Assembly (NCBI GenBank): GCA_023957155.1 | Contig: JAMLHK010000004.1 | Location: 186,001 to 250,000, forward strand | Origin: Chitinophagaceae bacterium | GTDB taxonomy: Bacteria > Bacteroidota > Bacteroidia > Chitinophagales > Chitinophagaceae | Length of the DNA stretch: 64,000 nt | Direction: 5' to 3' | Shown: one piece after another, positions 1 through 9,059 of the stretch | Layout: every line of letters starts with the position of its first letter | Numbering within the stretch: position 1 is the stretch's first letter | Position numbers and translations under genes: made by a program | The notes under the pieces: generated by a model | The model's database searches: none | What the model saw: the letters and a program-made list of their open reading frames with translations, nothing else | Told to the model about the DNA's origin: nothing

Positions 1-52
1 CTCCAAAAATGAGTCTTATAAAGTTTTGTCGTGACTGATTAAACACAGGCAT
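1..52 (-). CDS. mrdA: Penicillin-binding protein 2, N-terminal fragment (partial)
   Basis: Only the first 17 codons lie in the window; the gene runs off the left edge. The ATG is at 50-52 and the encoded start (MPVFNQSRQNFIRLIFG) resembles the cytoplasmic N-terminus of Bacteroidota PBP2, which leads into a single membrane segment. It begins 8 bp after the mreD stop, in the usual mreBCD-mrdA order, which is the main support. PBP2 is the transpeptidase of the rod elongation complex. The identification from so few residues is an inference resting on synteny. Confidence 0.65.
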   Translation of the reverse strand, partial: MPVFNQSRQNFIRLIFG

Positions 53-60
53 AATACCCC

Positions 61-591
61 TTATATATTAGTCCGGAACTTCTGTTTCCTGTAAAACAAT
101 ATCTCTGTAATCAATATCAATAAAAAGCTAACGCCTGTAGTAGCTATAACCTTGCCCAAAAAGTACCAAAAATTTCCAAATTGCAGCCATTCCAGGAAAA
201 CAAGATAAACATTATGAACAAAAGTCATTATTAATACATAAACAATATAGGGAGACCATCCCATGCTGGAAGGTGCAGGAGCAACATAATTAAAATCCGT
301 GTCTTCTTTGGAAATAAGGATATTGATTATGAAAGGACGCATATAGGCCACTAAGGTGCAGGCAGCCGCGTGGAGCCCGGGGGTTTTTGTAAAGAAATCG
401 AAACAAAGTCCGTATATAAAGCCGGTAAGGGTTAATGAAAGCCGGGGTATCCTGAAAGGCAGCCACAACAGGAAAAGAAAATACAGGTAGGGAGAAATAA
501 ACTGATGCAGGGGGGGTATCTTATTCAGGATAAATACCTGGAATAAAATAAAAATGGCAAAGCGGATGATATTTTTCAGCAGTTCATTCAT
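61..591 (-). CDS. mreD: Rod shape-determining protein MreD
   Basis: The product is a 176-residue, strongly hydrophobic protein with about five predicted membrane segments, the size and profile of MreD. MreD is an inner-membrane part of the elongasome that works with MreC and PBP2 to position lateral wall synthesis. It lies 2 bp after the mreC stop and 8 bp before the mrdA start, so translational coupling is likely. MreD diverges quickly in sequence, so the call rests on membrane topology, length and position between mreC and mrdA. The ATG at 589-591 is used; another ATG two codons upstream is not available without overlapping mreC. Confidence 0.88.
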   Translation of the reverse strand: MNELLKNIIRFAIFILFQVFILNKIPPLHQFISPYLYFLFLLWLPFRIPRLSLTLTGFIYGLCFDFFTKTPGLHAAACTLVAYMRPFIINILISKEDTDFNYVAPAPSSMGWSPYIVYVLIMTFVHNVYLVFLEWLQFGNFWYFLGKVIATTGVSFLLILITEILFYRKQKFRTNI

Positions 592-593
592 CG

Positions 594-1460
594 TTACTCC
601 TGTTTGCGGGTTGCTTTTTCTAATGCATCCTGTTCTTCTTTCTGTAAGTTTTTTACCGCATACACATATTGAATATTAAAAAAGTTGGTAGACGGCTTAA
701 TCTTCAGCAAATAAAAATTACTCCCGTCCATATTTTCAACCTCCACAACCGTACCAACGAGTTGTCCCGGGGGAAAAGTAGAGTACCTGCTGGTGACTAC
801 CGTATCTCCTTTCTTTACCGCAATAGACTTCGGGATATTCCTGAACGTAAGTACCTGCGGATCTTTACCATCCCAGTCCACGCTGCCGGTTTCTCCGCTC
901 TTCAGTAAACTTGCACTTACCCGGCTTTGCCGGTGCAACAAGCTCATTACCGTAGCCATATTATTGCTTACGTTTACAATAGTTCCTATAATTCCCGATG
1001 GGCTCACTACTGCCATATCCTTGCTCAGCCCCTGGTTTGTACCCCTGCTGATTGTTAAATAATTGGTTTGGGAAGTAACGGAGTTATTAATCACCTTGGC
1101 CGGATAATATAAATACCGCCGGTAAGGCTCAAGCGAATCAACATTTATGGAGTCAACTATCCGTTCGGTAGCGGTATCGGGTAAGAGGAAATCACTTTTT
1201 AATAAATTGCGCAGCTTCTGGTTTTCTTCAACAAGCAGCGCATTGGTTTTTTTAAGCTGGAAATAGTATTCCACCGTATTGTACTGACGGCTTATTTTAC
1301 CGGTCACTTCACCTGCTGCTTCCATAAACACCGCTTCATGAAACCTATTGTAATGAAACAGTATATACAGGGCAACCACCTGCATTAAAATGAAGAAGAG
1401 GAAATTAAAGTACCGCCTGACAAAAAGAAAAACATTTCGCACTTCGTTGTATTTTAACAA
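594..1460 (-). CDS. mreC: Rod shape-determining protein MreC
   Basis: The product is 288 residues. It has a short cytoplasmic N-terminus, one membrane segment at about residues 15-36, a periplasmic coiled coil at about 55-92, and a C-terminal beta domain with the family-typical stretch ISRGTNQGLSKDMAVVSPSG. MreC links the MreB filament to periplasmic wall synthases and activates PBP2. It lies 61 bp downstream of mreB and 2 bp upstream of mreD on the same strand, inside the cell-shape operon. The length is normal for Bacteroidota MreC and nothing appears broken. Confidence 0.95.
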   Translation of the reverse strand: MLKYNEVRNVFLFVRRYFNFLFFILMQVVALYILFHYNRFHEAVFMEAAGEVTGKISRQYNTVEYYFQLKKTNALLVEENQKLRNLLKSDFLLPDTATERIVDSINVDSLEPYRRYLYYPAKVINNSVTSQTNYLTISRGTNQGLSKDMAVVSPSGIIGTIVNVSNNMATVMSLLHRQSRVSASLLKSGETGSVDWDGKDPQVLTFRNIPKSIAVKKGDTVVTSRYSTFPPGQLVGTVVEVENMDGSNFYLLKIKPSTNFFNIQYVYAVKNLQKEEQDALEKATRKQE

Positions 1461-1521
1461 TTCTACTATTCAGATACTGCAATCCCTTATTACAGCGGTT
1501 GTAGAATCAGCAATGGTGTTT

Positions 1522-2547
1522 TTATCTCATTACAAAGGGGTAGCGCTGATAATTTTTAAGTGCTATTCCCGTTCCTCTCACCACACTTTTTAACGGATCA
1601 TCTGCCACGTGTACGGGCAGCTTTATTTTCTGGCTTAGACGTTTATCTAACCCGCGAAGCAACGCGCCTCCACCCGTAATATAAATTCCCCTGCGGTAAA
1701 TGTCGGAAGCCAGCTCAGGGGGCGTGGTTTCCAATGCTTTAAGAATGGCTTCTTCGATCTTGAATATACTTTTATCCAGCGCTTCGGCAATTTCCTGGTA
1801 GCTTACCATAATTTGCTTGGGGATACCGGTTACCAGGTCGCGGCCGTTAACGGGAAGGTCATCCGGCGGATTATCCAGGTCTTTCATGGCAGCCCCGATT
1901 TGTATCTTGATCTGCTCCGCTGTTCTTTCACCAATCAGCAAACTGTGATAACGCCTTAAGGCTTCCATAATGTCGGCAGTAAATTCATCACCGGCAATAC
2001 GGATGGACTGGTCACATACAATGCCGGCCAGGGCAATAACCGTAATACCTGTGGTTCCGCCGCCAATATCCACAATCATATTTCCCACGGGTTCTTCCAC
2101 ATCAATCCCGATACCCAGCGCCGCGGCCATAGGTTCATGCAATAAATATACTTCCTTGGCTCCGGCCTGCTCCGAGCTGTCCCGTACCGCGCGTTTCTCT
2201 ACCTCGGTAATGCTGGAAGGAATACAGATCATCATTCTCCAGCTTGGCGGAAACAGGGGTTTCTTGGGATAAATCATTTTAATCAGCTCCCTGATCATCA
2301 GCTCCGCCGCATTAAAATCGGCTATCACACCATCTTTTAACGGACGTATCGTACGTATACTTTCATGGGTTTTTTCATGCATCATCAATGCCTTTTTGCC
2401 CACTGCAAGTACATTTTTAGGATTATTTCTGTCTAATGCTATGATAGAAGGTTCATTTACTACTATCTCATCATTATGAATAATAAGGGTATTCGCCGTT
2501 CCCAGATCTATAGCAATTTCCTGTGTAAACCAGTTAAAAAGACCCAT
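1522..2547 (-). CDS. mreB: Rod shape-determining actin-like protein MreB
   Basis: This is the actin-fold filament protein that guides lateral peptidoglycan synthesis under the inner membrane. The 341-residue product has the phosphate-1 motif IDLGTANTLI (residues 13-22), the phosphate-2 motif IVDIGGGTTGIT (158-169) and the adenosine motif TGGGALLRG (291-299). The N-terminal MGLFNWF could act as a membrane anchor, as in other MreB proteins; that is inference. It is the first gene of mreB-mreC-mreD-mrdA. A promoter-like TTG-N19-CAACTTTG lies 40-69 bp upstream of the ATG. Length and motifs are normal. Confidence 0.98.
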   Translation of the reverse strand: MGLFNWFTQEIAIDLGTANTLIIHNDEIVVNEPSIIALDRNNPKNVLAVGKKALMMHEKTHESIRTIRPLKDGVIADFNAAELMIRELIKMIYPKKPLFPPSWRMMICIPSSITEVEKRAVRDSSEQAGAKEVYLLHEPMAAALGIGIDVEEPVGNMIVDIGGGTTGITVIALAGIVCDQSIRIAGDEFTADIMEALRRYHSLLIGERTAEQIKIQIGAAMKDLDNPPDDLPVNGRDLVTGIPKQIMVSYQEIAEALDKSIFKIEEAILKALETTPPELASDIYRRGIYITGGGALLRGLDKRLSQKIKLPVHVADDPLKSVVRGTGIALKNYQRYPFVMR

Positions 2548-2586
2548 AATTGATATTGGAGAAATGTGGTTCTAAAATAATGTTTG

Positions 2587-2616
2587 CAAAGTTGTTGTAA
2601 ATAATTTGAAATACAA
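2587..2616 (-). promoter_or_regulatory. Promoter of the mreB operon
   Basis: On the minus strand a TTG at 2614-2616 is followed after exactly 19 bp by CAACTTTG at 2587-2594. This matches the Bacteroidota consensus TTG-N19-TAnnTTTG except for C in place of the first T. Initiation near 2580 would give a leader of about 33 nt. Confidence 0.5.
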
Positions 2617-2740
2617 CGGCAAAACCTTGATTTTTATTGACTTTGAAGGAAATAATTTTTTTTCATATTTACCGCCGGAGCCGGACAAATGGCCTTCCCG
2701 GCCCGGAATGGAGCTCTGAAGCAGCCCGCCTGGCCCTGTT

Positions 2741-4021
2741 TTAATAAAACTCGTACCCGATATCTGACCGGAAATGCATGCCATCAAAATGGACGATATC
2801 AAGTATGGCCCTGGATTTATCTACTGCTTTTCCCAACGTATTTCCAAAAGAAGTAACCGCCAGCACCCGTCCCCCGTTGGTAACTGTTTTATCCTCTTCC
2901 TGCCGGGTACCGGCATGGAACACAATGGCATCATCTTCCTGAACCAGATCAAGCCCTTCAATTTCCAGCCCTTTTTCATACTCACCCGGGTACCCGCCAC
3001 TTACAGCCATTATCGTTACGGCTTCCCTGTTGTCTGTTTCTATCTTTACTTCATGTAACTGCCGTGCGGCTGTTGCCTCAAACAGGGATACCAGGTCATT
3101 CTTTAGCCTGGGGAGTACCACCTCCGTTTCCGGATCGCCCATACGGCAATTGTATTCTATAACATAAGGATTATCTCCCACCTTAATAATTCCGAAAAAG
3201 ATGAAACCGGTATAATCAATCCCTTCCTTTTTCAACCCGCTGATGGTAGGATCAATAATGGTATGGATTATTTTCTGCATAAAGGTTTCATCTGCAAAAG
3301 GTACCGGGCTAATAGCGCCCATCCCCCCGGTATTGGGTCCCTTATCTCCCTCGTCAATACGTTTGTAATCTTTGGCCTCCGGCAGCAACACGTAATTTTC
3401 CCCATCCGTTAATACAAATACGCTCAGCTCAATCCCCGAAAGAAAATCTTCCACCACTACTTTCTTGCCGGCATCGCCAAATTTTGCCTGCTGTATCATC
3501 AGTTCAAATTCAGCCATTGCCTCCACGTAATTCTGGCAAATAATAACACCTTTACCCGCCGCCAGCCCGTCAGCTTTCAGCACAATCGGAATGGAATGTG
3601 CCTGAAGATAGCTAATGCCTTCTTCATAATTATCGGCATCAAATTCTTTATAAGCGGCCGAAGGTATGCCATGCCGTTGCATGAATGCCTTGGCAAAGGC
3701 TTTACTTCCTTCGAGCATCGCCCCGGTTTTTGATGGCCCTATTACCGGAATATGCCGGATGGCCGGATCTTCTTTAAAATAATCATAAATACCCTTCACT
3801 AAAGGCTCTTCCGGCCCCACGACTACCATATCAATGCTTTGCTCTATGCAACAGTTTTTAATCCCGTCAAAATCGGTAACCGCAAGGTCTACATTGGTTC
3901 CGCACAGGCTGGTACCTGCATTACCCGGAGCAATAAACAGTTGAGAACACCGGCTGCTTTGGCTGAGCTTCCAGGCAAAAGCGTGTTCCCGCCCGCCTGA
4001 TCCTAAAAGTAAAATATTCAT
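2741..4021 (-). CDS. purD: Phosphoribosylamine-glycine ligase
   Basis: PurD joins glycine to 5-phosphoribosylamine with ATP, the second step of de novo purine synthesis. The 426-residue product has the N-terminal motif GSGGREHA (7-14), the ATP-grasp lysine motif KADGLAAGKGV (149-159), GPNTGGMG (228-235) and the metal-binding stretch CRMGDPETE (292-300), all typical of GARS. It is transcribed towards mreB, with 193 bp between them. That gap holds the mreB promoter, so purD appears to be a separate unit. Full length with no anomaly. Confidence 0.98.
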   Translation of the reverse strand: MNILLLGSGGREHAFAWKLSQSSRCSQLFIAPGNAGTSLCGTNVDLAVTDFDGIKNCCIEQSIDMVVVGPEEPLVKGIYDYFKEDPAIRHIPVIGPSKTGAMLEGSKAFAKAFMQRHGIPSAAYKEFDADNYEEGISYLQAHSIPIVLKADGLAAGKGVIICQNYVEAMAEFELMIQQAKFGDAGKKVVVEDFLSGIELSVFVLTDGENYVLLPEAKDYKRIDEGDKGPNTGGMGAISPVPFADETFMQKIIHTIIDPTISGLKKEGIDYTGFIFFGIIKVGDNPYVIEYNCRMGDPETEVVLPRLKNDLVSLFEATAARQLHEVKIETDNREAVTIMAVSGGYPGEYEKGLEIEGLDLVQEDDAIVFHAGTRQEEDKTVTNGGRVLAVTSFGNTLGKAVDKSRAILDIVHFDGMHFRSDIGYEFY

Positions 4022-4182
4022 ATCGGTAAAAACTTGTTATTAGGAGCTGCGAAAATAGAACGATCACACTGTAAAACTTTATTTTTTTTACAAACGGAAC
4101 AATACAAAGTACCGGCTGTCTGAAAATATACACTTATATTGGGGTGTAGAAAGGAAACATTCATCCTTAAAATCAGCACTGA

Positions 4183-5688
4183 ATGAACCCAGCAGCATCA
4201 AAAGGACATTCCAGGGGATTATACGTATTGTTTGCCACTGAAATGTGGGAACGGTTTAACTATTATGGCATGAGAGCCATCTTAATCCTGTTTATGACCA
4301 AGGCTCTCCTTTTTGATAAGGCTTTTGCTTCTAATCTCTATGGAAGTTATACCAGCCTTGTGTATTTAACCCCATTAATCGGCGGGTTTATAGCCGACCG
4401 TTTCTGGGGGAACAGGATGTCTATTATCGCCGGAGGGCTGGTAATGGCTGCCGGTGAATTTATATTATTCTTTTGCGGTCATCTATACGAAAGCGCTCCC
4501 CAGCTATCTTCTTTTCTCTTCTTTTCGGGACTCGGCTTTATGATAGCGGGTAATGGTTTCTTCAAGCCCAATATCTCTTCTCTGGTAGGTCAGTTATACC
4601 CGAAAGGGGACAGGAGGATTGACTCGGCATACACGATTTTTTATATGGGGATTAACGTAGGTGGAGCTATTGGACCTTTTATATGCGGACTGGTGGGTGA
4701 TACAGGAAATCCCTCAGATTTTAAATGGGCTTTCCTGGTTGCAGGTATCGGGATGCTGATAAGCGTAATGGTTCAGAAGCTATTTCATCACAAGTATGTT
4801 TTAGACCCCGATGGAAAAGTACTGGGGTTAATACCTAAAGAATCGCCCCGCATCACTACCCGGCCCTTCGTAGTGGTTGGAGGATTGATTTTAATGTCCT
4901 TTTTAATGATTGGTTTGCTTTATATAGATGCCAAAGTAGTTAATTATCTTACTTATTTATTGATCGCCGCCGTAATATTCATCGCCTTTGTTATTTTTTC
5001 TGATAAAACCTTAAACCATATAGAAAAACAGCGTATCGCTGTAATTTTTATTACGGCCTTTTTTGTCATCTTCTTTTGGAGCGCATTTGAGCAGGCCGGG
5101 GCTTCCCTTACTTTTTTTGCAGAAGAACAGACACAAAGAGATCTAGGCTTTTTTGTGATCCCGGCCAGTTTTTTTCAATCGCTCAATTCTATTTTTGTTA
5201 TCACATTTGCCCCCCTGTTTGCCTGGCTTTGGCTCAAACTTGGCAAAAAAGATCCTTCATCACCTACTAAAATGGCACTGGGATTAGCATTACTGGCACT
5301 GGGATATTTGTGGATAGCTTTTGGCGTAAAGGATGTGCAGCCCGGGATTAAAGTGAGCGTGATATGGCTTACCGGCATGTATCTTTTACATACCTGGGGA
5401 GAGCTATGCCTGTCGCCCATCGGCTTATCTTTAGTAAATAAATTGTCTCCTTTTAAATTTGCTTCTTTACTTATGGCCGTATGGTTTTTGGCCAACGCGG
5501 CTGCCAATAAGCTGGCCGGAGTGCTTAGTGCCCTGTATCCCGAAGCAGATAAAAGCACGTCCTTTTTAGGATACCAAATGCACAATATGCACGATTTTTT
5601 TATGCTGTTCGTTTTTATGGCGGGTATTGCCTCTCTGCTGTTATTTGTACTTACCAAAAAACTACAGTATATGATGCACCAGCCGTAA
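4183..5688 (+). CDS. POT-family proton-dependent peptide transporter
   Basis: The 501-residue, multi-spanning protein belongs to the proton-dependent oligopeptide transporter family (PTR2, MFS fold). The first helix carries ERFNYYGMRAILILFM, matching the family E-x-F-x-x-YG motif needed for proton coupling, and YMGINVGGAIGPF around residues 157-169 is the PTR2 signature. It should import di- or tripeptides, or related compounds, across the inner membrane. It is a single gene, divergent from purD. An extracellular stop-transfer arrangement cannot be judged by eye. A hairpin about 50 bp past the stop is a probable shared terminator. Confidence 0.93.
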   Translation: MNPAASKGHSRGLYVLFATEMWERFNYYGMRAILILFMTKALLFDKAFASNLYGSYTSLVYLTPLIGGFIADRFWGNRMSIIAGGLVMAAGEFILFFCGHLYESAPQLSSFLFFSGLGFMIAGNGFFKPNISSLVGQLYPKGDRRIDSAYTIFYMGINVGGAIGPFICGLVGDTGNPSDFKWAFLVAGIGMLISVMVQKLFHHKYVLDPDGKVLGLIPKESPRITTRPFVVVGGLILMSFLMIGLLYIDAKVVNYLTYLLIAAVIFIAFVIFSDKTLNHIEKQRIAVIFITAFFVIFFWSAFEQAGASLTFFAEEQTQRDLGFFVIPASFFQSLNSIFVITFAPLFAWLWLKLGKKDPSSPTKMALGLALLALGYLWIAFGVKDVQPGIKVSVIWLTGMYLLHTWGELCLSPIGLSLVNKLSPFKFASLLMAVWFLANAAANKLAGVLSALYPEADKSTSFLGYQMHNMHDFFMLFVFMAGIASLLLFVLTKKLQYMMHQP

Positions 5689-5738
5689 ATAATATCCGGC
5701 CTCCCGTCCGCATTTTTTACGCAGGGTAAGACACTAAA

Positions 5739-5766
5739 ATAGCCGGCGTCTTTTGACACCGGCTAT
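5739..5766. terminator. Hairpin between convergent genes
   Basis: ATAGCCGGCGTC (5739-5750) pairs with GACACCGGCTAT (5755-5766) over a TTTT loop, with one G-T wobble. It lies between two converging genes. T-rich sequence (ATTTTAG) follows on the minus strand, so it most convincingly ends the leftward gene; the plus strand lacks a good T-run. Confidence 0.6.
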
Positions 5767-5791
5767 ACCACACACTATATCGCACCCTGTT

Positions 5792-6445
5792 TTATTTAGA
5801 TATCTGCCGATTCCTGCCGGAGCGGAATCCTTCCATCTTTTTCATTTGCTCCGGAGTAAGAATAGATTTCATGTCTTCACGCTGCTGTTTGAACACCGTA
5901 GAAACCTGTTCTTTCTTCTCACTGTCTGACAGCGCCTGGTTTCCGCGAATGTCTTTTACCTTTTTCTGAGTGTACTCCCTCAAAGCCTTAAGCCGTGCCG
6001 ACTGATCTTCCGATAGTTCCAGCGCAGATTGCATATCTCCACGTTTCCCCTTATCTGACGCTTCAAATTTTCTTTTCCGCTCAGCCCTCATTTGCTGCAA
6101 CTGTGCTTTCTGTTCGGGAGTAAATACATTATCGGATTCGCTACGGCGTTTTTTACCGAGGGCCTGCATCTGTGCTTTGTAATCTTTTACCGTAATGGTA
6201 GCTTCTTTCTTTTTAAGATCGGCTACACCTGCACGGTAGTCTTTGTTGATCTTTGCCAGCTTGTCCTGCTGCTCCCTGGTAAGATTTAATTTTTTATACA
6301 TAGCATTTTGCTCCCATCCCTGTTTACCGGGATGATGACGATACGTTTTAGTATCTCCGTTCATCCCCTTACCGGCTTTCTTCTGTGCATACACCGCCGG
6401 AAACGCTAATACAAATGCCAGAAGTCCTAATACGATCTTTTTCAT
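5792..6445 (-). CDS. Exported Spy/LTXXQ-like protein, coiled-coil
   Basis: The 217-residue product starts with a signal peptide (MKKIVLGLLAFVLAFPAVYA, residues 1-20). The mature part is almost all charged helix, with repeated elements of the type LTREQQDKL, FTPEQKAQL, LSEDQSARL and LTPEQMKKM. This LTxxQ-like pattern is seen in Spy/CpxP-type periplasmic chaperones and in related Bacteroidota exported proteins. A role as a periplasmic chaperone or stress protein is an inference. It stands alone and converges on the POT transporter gene. Confidence 0.75.
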   Translation of the reverse strand: MKKIVLGLLAFVLAFPAVYAQKKAGKGMNGDTKTYRHHPGKQGWEQNAMYKKLNLTREQQDKLAKINKDYRAGVADLKKKEATITVKDYKAQMQALGKKRRSESDNVFTPEQKAQLQQMRAERKRKFEASDKGKRGDMQSALELSEDQSARLKALREYTQKKVKDIRGNQALSDSEKKEQVSTVFKQQREDMKSILTPEQMKKMEGFRSGRNRQISK

Positions 6446-6613
6446 GTTTACATTATTTTAGTGATACAGGATAGACGGCTGCTCCATTTCAAAGTTTAAT
6501 CTAATCCGTTTCCGCCAGGGGATATTCATGTAAATTCACCGATTTATTAACCTTGTTTAACCTTTGTTCAACAATTAAACGGATACCGTTACTTTTATCC
6601 CAACAACCATACT

Positions 6614-7174
6614 ATGTATAAATTATCATTACTACCGGCATGCCTGTTATTTTCCCTTTCTTCTTTGGGGCAGCAAAATGATCTTTTATCCTTCAGAAAA
6701 AAAGATCGTACAATCAAAAGCTATTTTAAAGGGATGTCCATTGAATTCATACATAAGAACGGGTCATACATCAATGGAATAATTGAAAGAATATATAATG
6801 ACACTATCTATATCAAGCAGTATGATGTAAGAATGCTTCCCACACCCTGGGGAACAAATACGGAAGATACCGTGGCGCATTATGATCTCCGGTTTCATTA
6901 TCATGAAATAGCTTCCATACCCCGTCCTCCCCAGGCATTTGCATTTATACGCAACGGCACACTTCTTATGATCGGCGGGGGAGGATATGCTTTCCTGCAT
7001 ACTTTTAACGGACTGGTGCAAAAAAGAAAAATATATCCTTCCACTGTGCTTATCTCAGGCGGTGTTGCCGCATTGGGATTCACCATGCATAAACTGCGCA
7101 AATATCATTTCCCCATCGGGAAGAAATACAACATTCAATATATAAAAATGACCCCGCCGGGAAATAACGGCTAA
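6614..7174 (+). CDS. Exported hypothetical protein
   Basis: I do not recognise a named family. The 186-residue product has a signal peptide (about residues 1-19, ending SLGQ). A soluble, beta-rich region with G-x-I-x-x-I-Y-N-D-T-I-Y character (about 45-70) follows. Near the C-terminus are two hydrophobic glycine-rich stretches (about 114-128 and 142-156) that could span a membrane. It is 45 bp upstream of mtgA on the same strand, so co-transcription is possible. An envelope protein is the safest description. Confidence 0.7.
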   Translation: MYKLSLLPACLLFSLSSLGQQNDLLSFRKKDRTIKSYFKGMSIEFIHKNGSYINGIIERIYNDTIYIKQYDVRMLPTPWGTNTEDTVAHYDLRFHYHEIASIPRPPQAFAFIRNGTLLMIGGGGYAFLHTFNGLVQKRKIYPSTVLISGGVAALGFTMHKLRKYHFPIGKKYNIQYIKMTPPGNNG

Positions 7175-7219
7175 GGCTGCGGCATTTGTTTTATTTTGCA
7201 GCTTTATTATTTGTGTATT

Positions 7220-7948
7220 GTGAAGAAATTTTTTGCCCGCGTATGGCGGTTCTGTAAAATATTATTCCTGATCCTTTTCATTTTACAATTTGTGTATATT
7301 ATTATGCTGAAATGGGTCAACCCACCGGTAACCATTACGCAGATCGGGAGTTTGCTGAATGGAAACGGTTTGAAAAGAGATTATGTTACCGCAGATGAAA
7401 TTTCATCACATGCAGGACTGGCGGTTATTGCTTCGGAAGACCAGCTTTTTGCCGACCACAACGGCTTTGACTGGAAAAGCATTCAAAAAGCGATAGAAAA
7501 AAACCAGAAAAAGAAAAACCGGATTGTAGGCGCATCCACCATCAGCCAGCAAACCGCGAAGAATGTCTTTTTATGGCAGGGAAGGAACTGGTTACGCAAA
7601 GGACTGGAAACCTATTTTACCTTTATGATAGAATGGATATGGGGTAAAGAACGGATACTGGAAGTATATCTAAACGTGTCAGAAATGGGGAAGGGTATAT
7701 TCGGTATTGAAGCTGCCGCCCGGCATTATTTTAATAAACCGGCTGCAAAGCTCACCCGTATTGAAGCAGCGATGATCGCATCCTCTCTTCCCAACCCGGT
7801 AAGGTATACGGTAAAGCCTCTTTCCCGTTTCGTTGCCGTACGATACCCCTGGGTGTTATCACAGATGAATAACCTGCAGGGAGATGCAGAAATTAAAAAA
7901 ATATTACCCGGATCAAAGGCTGTGCCCCCTAATTCACCAGCGAAGTAA
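7220..7948 (+). CDS. mtgA: Monofunctional peptidoglycan glycosyltransferase
   Basis: This GT51 enzyme polymerises lipid II into glycan strands at the inner membrane. One N-terminal membrane helix (about residues 12-32) is followed by the GT51 motifs ASEDQLFADHNGFDW, with the catalytic Glu, then GASTISQQTAKN and the second Glu region EVYLNVSEMGKGIFGIEAAA. No transpeptidase domain follows, so it is monofunctional. I prefer the GTG at 7220 (242 residues, VKKFFARVW); in-frame TTG codons at 7196 and 7211 are possible alternatives. Its 3' end overlaps the convergent fabH by 15 bp. Confidence 0.93.
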   Translation: MKKFFARVWRFCKILFLILFILQFVYIIMLKWVNPPVTITQIGSLLNGNGLKRDYVTADEISSHAGLAVIASEDQLFADHNGFDWKSIQKAIEKNQKKKNRIVGASTISQQTAKNVFLWQGRNWLRKGLETYFTFMIEWIWGKERILEVYLNVSEMGKGIFGIEAAARHYFNKPAAKLTRIEAAMIASSLPNPVRYTVKPLSRFVAVRYPWVLSQMNNLQGDAEIKKILPGSKAVPPNSPAK

Positions 7949-8983
7949 AGCGCTGCCCCAGGTAAACCCGCTGCCAAACGATGCCAGGCATACCAGATCA
8001 CCTGCTTTTATTTTTCCTTTTTCCCAGGCTTCATTTAAAGCTATCGGGATAGAAGCAGCGGTAGTATTTCCATATTGCTGGATATTATTGTATACCTGGT
8101 CATCTCTTAGTCCTAATTGTTGCTGAACAAACTGGCTGATGCGTAAATTAGCCTGGTGGGGTATCAGCATATCAATGTCTGCCGGAACAAGCTGATTGGC
8201 TGCAAGCGCCTCCATTACTACCTCCGGCATTTTTACCACTGCTTTTTTAAAAACGGTGGGACCGTCCATAAACGGAAAATTCTGTGCATGATCAATCATA
8301 GCATGGCTCATAAACATATCCGCCATTTCGGCGTCCTCAAAATCTGCCAGTTTTCTATCCGTCCAGAAGTTGGCATGGGTACCCGGATTGTACATAGCCA
8401 ACATTTCCGCACTTTCCCCATCACTGTGTAAATGGGTACTTAATATTCCCTGTTTCTCACCTGTTGCAGGCTGTAGCACCACAGCACCGGCACCATCTCC
8501 GAAAATAACCGATACATTACGTCCCCGGGTGCTTAAATCAAGCCCGAACGAATGTTTTTCACTGCCGATAACCAGAATATTCTTATACATACCTGATTTA
8601 ATAAACTGGTCGGCAACGCTCAGCGCATAAATGAATCCGCTGCACTGGTTTCGAACGTCTAAGGCGCCGATTTCCTTCATCTTTAAGGCCCGTTGCACCA
8701 ATACGCCACAACCCGGGAAGTAGTAATCGGGACTTAAAGTGGCAAAAACAATAAAATCTATTTCCTGCGCGGTAGTACCTGCTCTTTTCATTGCAACCTT
8801 AGCTGCTTCCACGCCCATAGAAGCTGTCGTTTCCCCCGTACGTTTAGCAAACCTTCTTTCTTTGATACCGGTACGTTCCTGTATCCATGAATCACTGGTA
8901 TCCATATATTTTGTAAGATCCTGATTAGAAATAACCTGTTCCGGAACATACATTCCTATTCCTGCAATTTTCGAGTGCAACAT
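7934..8983 (-). CDS. fabH: 3-oxoacyl-ACP synthase III
   Basis: FabH condenses acetyl-CoA (or a branched acyl-CoA) with malonyl-ACP to start fatty acid synthesis. The 349-residue product has the thiolase-fold catalytic triad: Cys114 in RNQCSGF, His276 in PHQAN and Asn306 in YGNTTAAS. It shows no neighbouring plsX or rpmF, so it may be a second, specialised FabH copy; that is inference. The gene converges on mtgA with a 15-bp overlap. No strong promoter match was found in the 76 bp before the start. Confidence 0.95.
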   Translation of the reverse strand: MLHSKIAGIGMYVPEQVISNQDLTKYMDTSDSWIQERTGIKERRFAKRTGETTASMGVEAAKVAMKRAGTTAQEIDFIVFATLSPDYYFPGCGVLVQRALKMKEIGALDVRNQCSGFIYALSVADQFIKSGMYKNILVIGSEKHSFGLDLSTRGRNVSVIFGDGAGAVVLQPATGEKQGILSTHLHSDGESAEMLAMYNPGTHANFWTDRKLADFEDAEMADMFMSHAMIDHAQNFPFMDGPTVFKKAVVKMPEVVMEALAANQLVPADIDMLIPHQANLRISQFVQQQLGLRDDQVYNNIQQYGNTTAASIPIALNEAWEKGKIKAGDLVCLASFGSGFTWGSALLRW

Positions 8984-9059
8984 AGCAAGTGTTTAAGATT
9001 AAAAATATAAAAGAATACCAAGGTAAAAAGATGGAAAAATAAAAAGAAATGCCGGAAGC

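Noticed and set aside
5175-5759. Open frame opposite the POT transporter
   Set aside because: It is antisense to a well-supported transporter gene and has no promoter or domain.
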